A stretch of DNA of 64,000 bases from Magnolia sinica (lineage: Eukaryota > Streptophyta > Magnoliopsida > Magnoliales > Magnoliaceae): positions 23,162,001-23,226,000 of the forward strand of contig NC_080574.1 of NCBI RefSeq assembly GCF_029962835.1, read 5' to 3'. The position numbers and the translations under genes are program-made. The number at the start of each line of letters is the position of its first letter. Position 1 is the stretch's first letter. Below are positions 33,961-45,985 of this stretch, piece by piece. The notes under the pieces were generated by a model. The model had not been told where the DNA came from. It ran no database searches and was given only the letters and a program-made list of their open reading frames with translations.

Positions 33961-35390
33961 CATGAGAAATACCCATCCTCTCATATTCTGCCTCTGACTG
34001 AAAAAAAATTTGTTGTGACATATTAATTCTTAAATCCCTAATTGGAATTTGAGATTCCCAATTTCGGATGTGGGAATTCGAAAATCCCTAATACTTTGGA
34101 AAAAATTTCTCCTTTAATTACGAATTTGGATTATTAAAAAAATTTCCTTTTCTCCAGAACTGATCGAAGAGTCTGTGGTCTAAATACAAAGGTCTGGCCC
34201 TAATAATTATTTGAGATCGAATCTACCAATCTAAATTGATCCTCCATACCTTATACACAGTGGCTTTGATACCGACTGTAAACTATATGCGGAATTACAA
34301 AGGACCGTAGTCTTTCGCACCTTACACCCTTAGAGAAGCACTGAGATGGGAATGAAGCTTCTGTTATATATAGGATTGGGGACCCAAACCTGTTTATATA
34401 CTTTTAGAGGTTGAGGAGTTTGAAACCCATCAAAACTCCTATCCCTAAGCTCTACACAAATTTAAAAATCATAGTTCAACTAAAACACTGTGTGTATCAC
34501 AATTCTAGCATATCACCCCTTACACGATTTTAGATGCAACACAACTGAGTGGGGTCCACTAGTACTCTCGATCACACTATCCAACCCTTAGGACCATCTA
34601 GACCGTTGATCAATAAAGCCCACCTTATATAATTCTTACATTATCTTCACATGTAAATGCCTAGACTACTGGTGTTTTCGTTCGCTTATGTGTACAAAAA
34701 CAATATATAGTCTTCCAATATCAAGCACTATATCAAATAGAGTTGAAATAGGGGATGAGAAACCAAATTGAAATGCACTATTTACCATTCAAAAATAGAT
34801 ACAAAGGCAAAAAATGGTATGCATGATAATGCGTGTTGGGTGAAGTGACACTGAACAATCAAAAGATTACTTGTGTATATATAGGACGCAAATCTAATAT
34901 ATAATCTTACTTTTGTCAATGATCTGCCTAGTCTTTACAGCACAATACTTGGATTGCTAGCGACGACGACAACGACTTCTCCGTAAAGGGATTGTAGCCG
35001 CGGGAGAGAGGAATGTGCCAGCATCCTTCTTAAGGACAACTTTGGAAGGGTAGTGGAGAGGGAAGAAGATGAAGGGAAAGAAGAGTATATTGTAAAGGTT
35101 TAAAACATATAATAAAAAAGTAGCTCTATTTGTAGGGATGTAACACAAAAACCAAATCAATCTGTCTTCTCAAGACTTGAAAATGATATGAAAATTTCAA
35201 ATGACATATTTCTAAAAGCATGGCAGTGTAAAATGATTGCTTTTACCCCCTCCTATCCAATTAGTGTCTCATTGCAACAATTATATCTTATGATTGCTTT
35301 TGTTTATTGCTTACCTGTTTCACCAATTAAAGTAAATGGACAATGATAATAGTTTTCATATCTTAAATCACGCTAATGGTAATTGTTATA
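33961..35390. other. No recognisable gene; possible second LTR-like stretch
   Basis: AT-rich. TTCTGTTATATATAGG (34350) and TTATATACTTTTAG (34396) look like promoter boxes of an old LTR, but no ends were found. AATTAGTGTCTC onward to 35390 has no signal. Confidence 0.3.
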
Positions 35391-36110
35391 GGAAAATTTG
35401 AGCCAAACTCAACAGAGGTAGACTTGTGTAAGACTCGTATCCTAGACCGTACCATTCCGTAGGCTTCCGCGGTCCTCCCGATCGAACTCCAGCAACCCTC
35501 GACCTGTATCCGATGTTTGCACGCGATCCTAAACCGAGTCCTGCATACCGGAGTCAGCTCGACCCGAAACTTGTACCCTAGTGACCGCGCCGTCGTCGTG
35601 GTTCCAACGCCGTGTCTCACGTGCCGATCTGATACCCGTGCCAGAAGATGTGGGCCCGCGTTCATTTCAAGAAAAACGCCGCATGTGCGAATTTCGAGAG
35701 AATCTATACGACCTATCTAATCAATCAATCAATCAATCAAGTCAAGTATACACCATACCACAAGTACAAGCAACCCATCCCTTTTCCATTCCCAAAGTCA
35801 ACTATCTCTCTCTCCACCCATCCCTTTCTTACAACTCTATCACTCCACCCATCACTCATCACCCATCACTCCATTTCTTATCAATCCATCACTTCTCTCT
35901 CTCTCTCTCTCTCATTCTCTAAGCAATCTCCCAAACTCCTAAGAGAGCTTCTATCGTCCAACTCCCCAAGCTCTCCCAAAGCCAAGTGTGGCCCATTTTC
36001 TCACTTTCTCATCTCCCATCTCAACCTTCCAATCTCCATCAACCTCCAGCAAAGTTGAAAGCAAGGAGCATAGGAGTCCAAGGAACTAAAGGAGGCGTAA
36101 CGTGGGTGAT
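35391..36110. repeat. C/T-rich leader-like tract
   Basis: A C-rich, G-poor stretch on the plus strand with (AATC)n at 35720-35740, CATCACTCCACCCATCACTC-type words and a CT run at 35894-35914. It reads like a retrotransposon or gene leader. The open frames of 100-136 codons here are products of the skewed composition and have no domains. Confidence 0.4.
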
Positions 36111-36129
36111 CCACCGTTGATTATGATTT

Positions 36130-36512
36130 TTTTTTAAAGCCCACTTGTTATGGGACCCACTTGATGTATGTATAGGGAGGGCCCAATAGTGGTGGGGTCC
36201 CTTCCCTTCACTTATCTTTCTCTCTCTCTTTCTTTTTCCTTAGTGATGATGATGATGTGAGTGACCCACTTATGATGTATGTATTACTTCCATCCATCCG
36301 TTTTGGGACGTATGGACCCCACCGTGATGAATGGATTAGATCCACACTGTCCATAAGTGGGCCACATGATCGTGGGCCCCATTCATTGCACGTGTGTAGA
36401 CCGTCCATTCATGTGGGGCCTACCATGATGGATGAGTTTTCCATCCAGGCCGTCCGTCCAGCATCTCTGGACGCTGGACACAGGCATCTCTTACTCTCTC
36501 ACACACACACGT

Positions 36513-36557
<45 letters not shown>

Positions 36558-37230
36558 ATATAATATTATATAACATAATATATTATATTAAAATAATAAA
36601 TGATATGGTGGGCCACTCCCATGTGGGACCCACCATACCTACAGCAGCTACATAGCAGCTGTATTAATGTCAGCTACCACTGATGTGAGGAGAAATCCTC
36701 ACCGTCCAGGGAGCAGTGACGTCACCAGTTCTGTGGACCCCACCGTATATGTGTTTCATCCTCTTGGTGTGATCATCTTAGGTGGGCCACGCTCGTGGAC
36801 CCCACCTTGATCCATATGTTTCATCTGCACCGTCCATTTGGACAGTGCCATGCACGGCCCCACCATGATGCTTGTGTTGTATCCCTACTGTCCATCTGTT
36901 TATGGATGTGGAGGAGGGAGGGGGGCCACCGTGATGTATGGGTTTTGCCACACCCGCCCAGTATGCTGGATGGGTGGGATCCACCATAGATGTATGCGTT
37001 TTATCCATCCGTCCATCTGGACGGTGGCAGCAGGGGCCCACCATTGATGGATGTATTCCATCCAACCGTCCACCCATCTGATGTGCTGGCCACATGCGTG
37101 GACCCCCAACATAATGTATGTGCTGCATCCATGCCGCCCATCAGTGGGCCCCATGACGTCAGCAGTCCTATGGGGCCCGCTGCTGTATGTGTTGCATCTA
37201 AACCGTCCATCCATTTGGCAAGACTGTCTC
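36130..37230. repeat. Array of about 13 degenerate MITE-end units
   Basis: Head-to-tail units of about 40 to 65 bp share the core GGRCCCACCRTGATGTATGT, then a TTCATCC / CCGTCCATC part. They start near 36146, 36259, 36315, 36375, 36414, 36730, 36796, 36856, 36921, 36977, 37034, 37100 and 37171. The core is the left arm of the Mutator-type MITE family, but here the units run in one direction instead of facing each other. An AT microsatellite (36517-36554) interrupts the array. The open frames on both strands come from the repeat. Confidence 0.75.
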
Positions 37231-37559
37231 AACGCTTGAGACTAATAATGAGACAGATCCAGTTATCAAGTGGACCACACTGCAGAAAACAGTGGTGTTG
37301 AACGTCTATCATTGAAACCCCATTTTGGGTTACAGAAGATTTGGATCAATATGATATTTGTTCATCCCCCTGCCCAAGTCTTTGTGAGCTTGGGAATAGA
37401 CTGGATGGGAAATAAATACTATGGTGGGCCCACTACAAATTCAACTGTGGAAATCATTATCACCACTGCCATTTGTGGTATGGTCTAGATGATCCTTTGG
37501 ATATGATTCTTTTTTTGAATAATGCTCAAAAACGATCTCTAGCAATAGATGAATGGTGT
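37231..37559. mobile_element. Mutator-type MITE body fragment
   Basis: CAAGTGGACCACACTGCAG, GAACGTCTATCATTGAAACC and GACTGGATGGGAAATAAATA are the central and right-hand words of the family. It follows the array directly, so the array may have grown from the left end of this element. Confidence 0.65.
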
Positions 37560-37695
37560 GGTTGGTTTGGGCCCATCCAACCCGGCCCATTTGATTCGAC
37601 CCATTTGATCAGCTCAATTGATTCGGCCCATTTGTACCGACCCATTTGATCGGCCCATTTGTACCGGCCCACTTGATACAGCCCATTTGATGTAA
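37560..37695. repeat. Short tandem repeat, CGGCCCATTTGAT-type
   Basis: Seven or so units of CGGCCCATTTG / CGACCCATTTGAT with lengths of about 13 to 23 bp. There is no coding content. Confidence 0.75.
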
Positions 37696-37979
37696 TTGAG
37701 GCCCATGATGATGCATATTAGGCTCTTGTGCTAGACCGTGGGCCCCTATCTGATTAGCCCTATGAGCGTCATTTCTTGGGAGCAATGTTGGTTAAAGGTC
37801 CACATTGATGGGCAATGATGGTTGGACGTCCACATTGTGACCCTTCCTTAGGCCTTGTTAGGCTCATTCTCATCATTCTCTAGTAGGTTAGCTCAAACGC
37901 TTCGGCCCCATTGATTTTAATTGATCCATCATCAGCCGTCCATCTATGGACCCCACCTGGCGTTGAGGTTGATTATCGA

Positions 37980-39288
37980 TGTCGATTACCGATTATGAGT
38001 TTGTGACAGCATAGCATTATGATACATGCCCATACGCATAATTTGTATGTTTGTTATAAGATGTTACTGGCCATTGCATATGCCATAGTGCAAGTAGTTT
38101 ATGGGACTCCTTGATAGGCGGAGTTATCCCACATGAGCGCACGGTATGCGCAAGATTGATACATGATTGGACTGCATGACTCATGCACTTTGCATTTGTG
38201 TGATTGTGATTACTGTACGCCCTAGCGACATCAGGGCCATAGCCTCCACAGACACATCGTGGATGGCCGGATTAGATACCGAAAATACTGTTTCTAGCGT
38301 CGAGGCGTCATAAATGTCCTTGAGTGAAAATTCCTAAATCCGATGAAACCAGAGGAAGACTCCAATGTCGAGACCGAGTAGATACATGAACGCGCGAGAG
38401 CCGTATACCAGTAGGCCGCGTCTCCCACTATGTTGTGGTTAGTTGGAAAGGAGTGTGACCTTACCCGCCTGAGTGAGGGGGCAATTTTTAGGTTGAGTTT
38501 GACCAGCTTAAAGAATAGGTCCGCTATCAACAAGTCGGGCCCGATATTGGCAGGCGAATAGTGAGGTCTCTTCCACTCACCCAGTTGTGCGCTCGGATAA
38601 GGGTGAAAAGCTGATGTAGAGTGTACTAGACCCCGGTGATTATCCAGAGTGAGAACTATACTGATATTTGATGCTCTAGCGATGAGCTACATTGACATAT
38701 GGATTCGGATGAGGACTGGTATGCTTGAGTACATCTTGCATCGCATGGCCTTGGTGTGGTCGACATCATTCACTCCTTGCATCGTATGGTCTTGATATAG
38801 CCGATAGCACTCATGCCTTGCATCGAGTAGCCTTGGTACGGCTGATGACATTCATGGACTTACCGACATTTTCGCATTACTCTGATATTGCAAAGTTGCA
38901 TTTCTACCATATGCACACACTTTCACCACCCTCTAAGCTTTCTATAAGCTTATGCACGACCGTTACGTGCAAGTGATGCTAAGTAGTAGCAGTTCAGGAG
39001 CAGGAGCATGCTACAGAGCTTCCAGAGTTTTAGCTTTATTGTCTTGTATTTCCCTTCTTACGCATGGTACCTTAAAGTTTTTGATCATAGTGGATTTTGT
39101 GATGGTGTTCTTGTGGTTATACTCATTACGAATCAAATTGATGTTGAAAATCCTCCTTGTAGGATCCCAGGATCGAAACCTGGTAAAGGGGTGCCGGGAG
39201 CCGGGAATGGGGTTCCACAGAGGCTGTCGGAGCCGGATTCGACAATCGAGAATTTTGTGACCCCGGTTTCCAAGTTTGGGGCATGACA
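37980..39288 (+). mobile_element. 3' part of a long LTR-like unit
   Basis: The stretch ends TTTGGGGCATGACA, the kind of end seen in Ty3-type LTRs. It contains a tandem triplet (38735-38857) and GC-rich non-coding sequence. The matching 5' end (expected TGTCATGCCCC) was not found, so the 5' border is unknown; it could reach back across the array at 36.1 kb. Frames here have no retroelement domains. Confidence 0.45.
38735..38857. repeat. Three tandem 41-bp units
   Basis: Units start at 38735, 38776 and 38817, each beginning CTTGCATCG and holding a TGG.CTTG / CGA..TCATTCA pattern. The period is exactly 41 bp. It sits inside the LTR-like sequence. Confidence 0.88.
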
Positions 39289-39289
39289 A

Positions 39290-39751
39290 CTTGGCTCGGC
39301 CGATTGAGCAGTTGCACCAAGACAGGTATAATTCGACCCTAATTGAGGAAAGCTCGACTTAGTCAGTGAAGGAGATCGTCATAGTAGGACAGATGACAGA
39401 GGTCGATGAGCCGAGTCGAGCCTCGGATCGGTAATGGTTTGTCTACACCGACTTGGTCATAACAATCAATGTTGAGCTTCTAAGTTCTTTTGTAGAGCTT
39501 TGACATTAGCCTAGAATCCGGAAGAAGTCATTACACATCTCGCCCGATCACTCCGATCGGACCCTTGTCAGCGACTAGGGCTGACCCGTCTGTAGGCTCA
39601 GATTGTAAGGGTTGGCTCGGACGAAGGGGTGTCCTATAATTATGCTCAGGGATCAACTCTACTAACACATGTCTGGAGCAACATCTAGCGCACGATCTCA
39701 GGGTAATGGCTAACATAAACGCACACACCATTCTCGCTCAACGACAGGGAT
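39290..39751. mobile_element. Possible 5' piece of a retroelement LTR split by the next element
   Basis: GC-rich non-coding sequence with GGCTCGGCCGATTGAG, GATGAGCCGAGTCGAG and TTGGCTCGGACG words. Similar style is seen in the LTR at 42178-42901. It is cut at 39751 by the unit starting TGTAACACCCCG and may continue at 44378. Confidence 0.35.
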
Positions 39752-42177
39752 TGTAACACCCCGAACTTTTCAATACTCGAGTTTGAAAGTCCTCGAGTGT
39801 TACCATGAATTTAACCTATTATGTACACGTGTACGACACCAACCTAGCTATACTAACCTTACATTCATTCCCTGACACGAATCTAACCATTGAGAATGAT
39901 CCTCATTCATAAATCAAGTCATCAGACCGTTGATCATATGGTTTGATATATGTACCTTCCTTTGACTAAATCAGTGCATAGCTCTTTATCCATAATAATT
40001 TAAACGTGAGATCTTTTGTAAGAGTTGTTTATAAATGAACATAAAACCATGCAGAATCATTAGATTTTACAAAACTCTTAGATCAATAATAATTACAAAA
40101 ATGTCATCAACCTATACCCTTGAATTTCAAATAGCATGGTTCTCATTATCTGTTTCATGTGAAATTTCATACCATGCCTGATTATCATAAATTAACTGTA
40201 CATGTTGAATTTTAGCCCTTCGATCATAGTAAACTAGCTACTTAACCTCTACATCCGTCCGTACACTTATCAGATTAAGATTTTGATCTGTTCATCTTGT
40301 TCACCCCATATGAATATGCATAACCCACCTTTAAAACTGTAATTTGAGGAACTTACATATGTGAACAAGTCACTCAAATCTAATGGTGTACATGTTCTAT
40401 CTCTCGATCGCTCCAAAAATTCACTTGTGTTTATCCATTTACAAAACTGATCGCACGATCACCTGGATATATGAGTGGAATAATAATCATCAAGTTTACT
40501 TATTTTTAACATGTCGTCTGACCATCTATCATGTTTGAATCCGCCAAACGGGTCACTCGAATACTACGATAACTCAATCATTATGAAAATCTTAGGATTT
40601 ATGTCCAAACCACTGGGCAACGTGACAATTAGACGTGTATAAATGTTATTTTGAAATTATCAAGCATGTTAACCATTAAAAGATGAGAGATCGGGGCCCA
40701 AACTTGATAGATGAAAATAGCACAAAAAATGGGGAATACTTGCTCAATTTCAAGGAAATCGGATAGTGCATCAAACATAACGTACTTTGGAAGTCGATGA
40801 CAAGAATGATGGCAAAACTGTAATTTAAGGAACTCAAAGTGCATGCACGTAAGTGAACAGAGGTTTGCTTCGACGATGGGTATTGCCTCATCATAAGTGG
40901 ATGGTGTAGTCCACCTGGATCTTGGATCTACTTCATACTTTAACCCATGAGCCTACATGTTACGAAGAAGATGATGAGCGGAGTAAATCTCCTAGAATAT
41001 CATCATAAGTGGACCCCACCTACTTTTATACAAACCAGCTGAAACAACGTCCTTTCCGCAATGTTGTAATAACGGCCGGCAAAATCGCGTTACAAGATGG
41101 TTTTACCGTATCTTACTACTTCGTTTGTGGGCCACCTAATCAGAGGATCTACCCCAAATTTGAGGTCATAACTTAACTAGACAACACTAAATGTGGGTCG
41201 GGATAGATCATACCACAATGATCGGATCACTAGGCCTCACCCAACTCAAAATAAGCAAACTCAGGACGCTGTGACAGCTTCCGAAAGAAGTTTGCGTACA
41301 AAGGACTCCCGTCTGAGGAAGGTTCGACCACAACACTCCCTTGGAATCTCTTACGCAACCCCTTCCACCACATCCTAATCGTCTGATTTATGCTAGAGAG
41401 GAAGCCGACCATAACCAAGAGGCAGGAAACACCTAAAAAATCTCCACGCATTGAGAGACCCCGTCTGCAGCAATACGCAAGAAGCAAGAAACCCGGAATG
41501 ACCCGGACTTCTCTGCGTGTTGGATGACCCACCTTCGGATCCTTTGTCCGATCCAGACCGTCCAAACCCTTCCAACGGGAGATCCGACCACTCCCAAGAA
41601 GTCAGGTTGGGAGGATCGGATCGATGGGCACCTTGATCTCAGTTGTTACACAAATCGCCCTCCCTGTTTTTGCTGCACAAGAAATAGACTGCGTAAGCCA
41701 GACTTGCGAAAACTTTCGTAAGAAGAGCCCGGAAGACTAACTGAACTATTATTGAACTATTATAAAAGGGCATCCTCACCCAGTGATTTGAGAGGCACTG
41801 CAAGGGAAAGAGAGAGAAAGAGAAAGAGAAATAAAAGAAAAGAAAAGAAAGAAAAAGAAAGAAGAGTAGCAACATAGGAAAGAGGGATCAACAGTCATTG
41901 AGTCCAGCCAACACAAGGTAGGCCTCACGTTCAAACCTTTCCTCCTTCTAGACTTCTTTCCTTCCCTCCACTCCAAACAATTGGATCTAAGATCCAGTCA
42001 AACGCATCAACTCAACTAGAAAATCTGGTTGTGGACTCGGGACGAATCAGTTACAGTTACACACTAACCGAAGAATTCCTCCGTCTTACTAAGATTATAT
42101 CCAAACAGATATATTGGTTAGACATATCCTAACCTAATATACCAAGTTAAATTATAGCAATTATTGGGGGAAAAATA

Positions 42178-42901
42178 TGACAAGTCGATAAGTTAGCTTA
42201 TAGAATGGACCAATTCTACTAACATGGCCCGGACTCACTAGGCGCCAAGCCTAACTAAGGCCCACATGTCCCAAGCTAAGAGCCAATAGGTGCCGAGCCA
42301 AGAGCCGAGGCCTCCAAGGAGACCGATCGGCGCCGAGTTAAGAGCCAAGGCCTCCAAGGGCACATAATGCCGACCCAATGCATAGGTCGGCCAAGGCATA
42401 TGTCGATCAAATCTTGGCCCAACCTTAGTCCGGTCTACCCGCTAGGTCGGTCATAGGTCAGCCATCTTCAGCCGACCACAACTTGATCGGTGAGCAAATC
42501 GATTAGCATAACTCGACATTATATCTCATTCAGAGCCGAGGCAAGGAGTCGGCTTGATAATAAAGATCTGTGTTCCGAGATACTCGGAAGATAACTTCCA
42601 ATCCTGAAAATCTAGGAGATCGAAGATCTCGGGATCAGCTTGGATAAGAATCAAATCTCCTACAAACCAGGGAAGTATCCCAAGTTTATGGGATCACGTC
42701 TTCCCTATAAGTAAGAAACACCTAAAGGTGAAAGGTACACACACATTCTCACCTCTAAGCCCTTATCAAATTACTAGACCCAGATTCCAGGCCAGACTTT
42801 CGCATCGGAGGGTCCCTTGCATAAGCCAGGGTCTCCTTTGTCCACTTCCTGTGCAGGTATTCAAGTACCAGAAAGGGGGTGAGCCGAAAACTGCATCAAC
42901 A
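42178..42901 (+). mobile_element. Nested LTR-like unit (Tat/Athila style)
   Basis: Starts near TGACAAGTCGATAAG and ends CTGCATCAACA. Words such as GCCGAGGCCTCCAAGG, CGGCGCCGAG and the 3' TTTGTCCACTTCCTGTGCAGG fit LTRs of Tat/Ogre-type Ty3 elements. TTCCCTATAAGTAAG (42702) is a promoter-like box. The ends are approximate and no target duplication was found. Confidence 0.5.
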
Positions 42902-43300
42902 ACATTCACCATAACTAGGTAAGAAAGATCATGCAGGAAATCTAACCACTCAAGTTGTTTAACATTAGGTTAGAATTAAAATCCTACGGCAGACACACAT
43001 GCTCAAGGAAGAAACAACATTAGAGGTGAGAGTTTTATCCTTTAAGCTTACATTAATTTAAGTTGTTATATTTATCCTGCCTTTTACATGCCTTCATGAT
43101 ATCTCACCTTTTATCTTAATTGAGTTGATGCATTTTATCTCACTTTTTACATACCTTTTACCATGATTTTCTCTCTGTTTTTGTTTAAATTGTCATCAAC
43201 AATTATTGGCCCTTTTGGGATTATGACATGATGTCCATTGCAAGGAGTCTTCCTGAATTTATGTGGGGCTATGGATACGAGCCTTGCTCTTGCCTTTAAT

Positions 43301-43390
43301 CTTATTTGAGTTGGCCTTTTCCACTCATCTCATATTTGAGTTAACCTTCATCACTCGCTTCTTATTTGAGTGGGTCATTGCCACTTGTCT
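43301..43390. repeat. Three tandem 30-bp units
   Basis: Units start at 43301, 43331 and 43361 with CTTATTTGAG, CATATTTGAG and CTTATTTGAG. The period is exactly 30 bp, with a partial fourth unit (CTTATTTACC). It lies inside the long LTR. Confidence 0.88.
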
Positions 43391-44377
43391 CTTATTTACC
43401 TTAAAGGCTCAGACAGGTGTCATGATATTCCTAAACTCCCATAGTTCAAGGATTTCTCTCTTGGTGCAAGTACTATGTTGGGAATCTTTCCTCTAGCGAT
43501 CGAATAAATATCGTGGACGTAATGCGTTTTCGGCAACGTCCTTGGGGCGACATGTAATTTCATATTTCACGGGTGATGGTGCACCAGTTGGTGTATATGA
43601 ATCATTCTATATACGTGTTACATCAATTTTTCTTTCGGGGTTGGTTGTCGCAATTAATCGCTCCAATCGGGGTTGCGTAATTCACCTGGTCATGTGTTGT
43701 GTTCGTCTTGGGATAACCGCATAGAACCATGTTAAGCGTGGGACACGCCGATGAATTTTCGTAGTATGGGATGCGGGGCGAGTTAGATAACTCTAATCAT
43801 ATTTCACATAGTGGCGATCATTAAGTGTGATGAACCGCATATACTTTGCTAGACATGCATCTCATATATATTGTTTGTGCATTGATACCTCTTGTAGCTG
43901 TGGAGTATTGGACATATCAGAACCTTTATATTGCTTTTATAAATCGCTTGAATTACTGTTAATCTTAAAGGATAACCATCACTATGAGTAGGACATTAAC
44001 CCACTCCCAACTGTACATATGATGCAGGTGATTTACAGATTGAAGACCTAGAGGACCATCTACCTATAGAAGACTATACCGAAAGAATACAAAAATAATT
44101 TATTTATTTAGTATTATACTTCCGCTGCGAACTCGATTAATGCAATAAGCTTCCATTGAGAGAGCATTTGATTATTTATTTAATTTTTCTACTCTAATGA
44201 AATAATCAATATATTGATTTTATTCTCGTGAATGAGTACCTTCATGAATGTATTTGGATATTATCCAAAAGAAAAAAATTAGGGTGCGATTTTAAAGCAT
44301 CTAGTTTATACATTATTAACACCCGGTTTTCTCGGGCACGAGTATAAACTCTGGCTGTGAAATTTTGGAGCGTTACA

Positions 44378-44725
44378 GGAATCGTGCCGAGAATGATAGA
44401 TACATTCATCTCAAGATAAAGGTATAAATAGGAGACATATCTACAAAAATAGGTACGCGAAATCTCACTTAGGTGTGAGTGTGTGGGGGTGTACATGCGT
44501 GTGTAAAAAAATAATAAAACAATAATTTTTAAAAAAGTCTCTCACTTGAAACCTACCCACATTACTTAAACCCAGATTCCTAGCTTGATTTTGGCATAGA
44601 AGAGTCACCTGCTCTAGGCAGGGTCTCATTTGTACTTCTCCGGTGCAGGCTTACAGGATTTGGCGCGAGTTCTCGGAGCTCGACAAGAGTGAATCAGATT
44701 TTTGCATCAACGGTAATATATTTGC
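44378..44725 (+). mobile_element. LTR 3' piece, Tat/Athila style
   Basis: Has GGTATAAATAGGAGAC (44419) and, further on, GCAGGGTCTCATTTGTACTTC / CTCCGGTGCAGG and TTTTTGCATCAACGG. The order and wording match the 3' half of the LTR at 42178-42901 (GCCAGGGTCTCCTTTGTCC, CTGTGCAGG, CTGCATCAACA). It is probably the continuation of the sequence before 39752. Confidence 0.5.
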
Positions 44726-45985
44726 ATTATTTGTTTATCTACTATAAAATTATAATGATGATAATTTTATATTATTTTAATATAAAATATAATTAAACTA
44801 AAATAATATTAATGTTTGGATGTTATAATATAAGGTGAAACTTACCTGTGATAAATTTTTTTACCTCTTTCCTATGACATCCAACTTTTAATATTTTTTC
44901 TTCAATAAGTATTAAAAAAAATAACAATAATAATAATGACCGCACACTTACATCACGTTATTAGTGAAAATTGCCTGAAGAGTCGGTGGATCCAATCAGG
45001 CCCTCAGATGCAGCCACGTGTGAAAACTCACCACCGTGTGGTCTCTGTGGTACGGTTCGCACCGTACCCAATCAAAGGCACCTTTTGGTAGCCAGTCTTA
45101 TTCGCTCATCCGAAAGGACGGTTGTATACATACACCTGACGTGTACATTAGGAGGGAACTGCACATGATTTTATCAATGACGTGCACGTGAAAATATTCC
45201 TAGCGAGTGGGACTGGGGCTCCCACGTGGACGGATTACGGACCGAATATCTCATTGATTAGATCATTCTGACCACTTAACTACTTTCAGTTTTGATCGTT
45301 GAATGAGGACCGTTCTTCGAGCCATTCCTCTTGTAGGCCACTGATCCCATGGCCACCGCAGTCCAATCAGGTTGATTTTGCAACATGGATTATCCGTCCC
45401 GTCCAGTGTTTAACTGGAACAGCAGTGCTAATCACCAGACATGCTTGACACGTGTGCGTCTAGGAGGGAAATGCACAAAGTCTTCACGCATCGGCATGCA
45501 CGTTAGCACGCCCCTTCCTCAAAACGCGCAACGGTGGTTTTGGCTTTTCTCCCGGACTTCTTGGGAGTGAGTTGGATGGAATGCAGTGCAACGCATCATG
45601 CGTGTCATGAGGAGTCACGTTTCCACCTTCGAACGGCACGAGTGTGATTGATCTGAGCTACTCACAAGGCAGTGCATGTGCATTGAATCATGGTAGAATG
45701 AATGTACATTGATTTCCGCTGGACCTTTTTCCTAGATACCGATTTTCTCATTCAATTATGACCTGCCTAATCAGCAGACTCATATTGATTTTTGGTCCAT
45801 GGCACATCCACGGCTTAAAATCTCTGATGAATGGTCCAGATCTCCTGGATATATTCCATCCAAAGGTGGGCCAGAGCCCCATATCGCTGCTGTGATGCAG
45901 CTCCGTATTCCATCAAAAACCGACCGTAAGTGGAGAAGATCTTCTGTAAAAGCGTGGCAATGGCCGGGTTCGGCAGGCGTGGATT
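44726..45985. other. No gene; AT-rich then CACGTG-rich intergenic DNA
   Basis: 44730-44940 is AT-rich. From 45010 there are several CACGTG words (45015, 45185, 45222, 45448). AGGAGGGAACTGCACA (45151) and AGGAGGGAAATGCACA (45462) hint at a weak 310-bp duplication. No domain is seen in the open frames. Confidence 0.35.

Larger units (their letters stand above)
39752..44377 (+). mobile_element. Long Ty3-type solo LTR with a nested insertion
   Basis: Starts TGTAACACCCCGAAC, a hallmark of plant Ty3 (Tekay-like) LTRs, and ends TTTGGAGCGTTACA. The flanks are GGGAT (39747-39751) and GGAAT (44378-44382), 4 of 5 bases alike. A TATA-like ATTATAAAAGGGCATCC lies at about 41757. No primer-binding site follows, so it would be a solo LTR. 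Another LTR-like unit at about 42178-42901 is nested inside; without it the unit is about 3.9 kb, long but known for this lineage. That a single unit spans both ends is inference. Confidence 0.55.

Noticed and set aside
36130-37230. CRISPR-like array of repeats with spacers
   Set aside because: Units are degenerate and without unique spacers of constant length, and the context is a plant genome. Derivation from MITE ends explains it.
36778-37301. Several overlapping frames of 60 to 116 codons on both strands
   Set aside because: All derive from the degenerate GGGCCCACCATGATGTATG units. Their apparent similarity to each other comes from the DNA repeat.
41230-41565. 111-codon frame on the minus strand
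   Set aside because: Located inside the long LTR-like unit. No retroelement or host domain was recognised.
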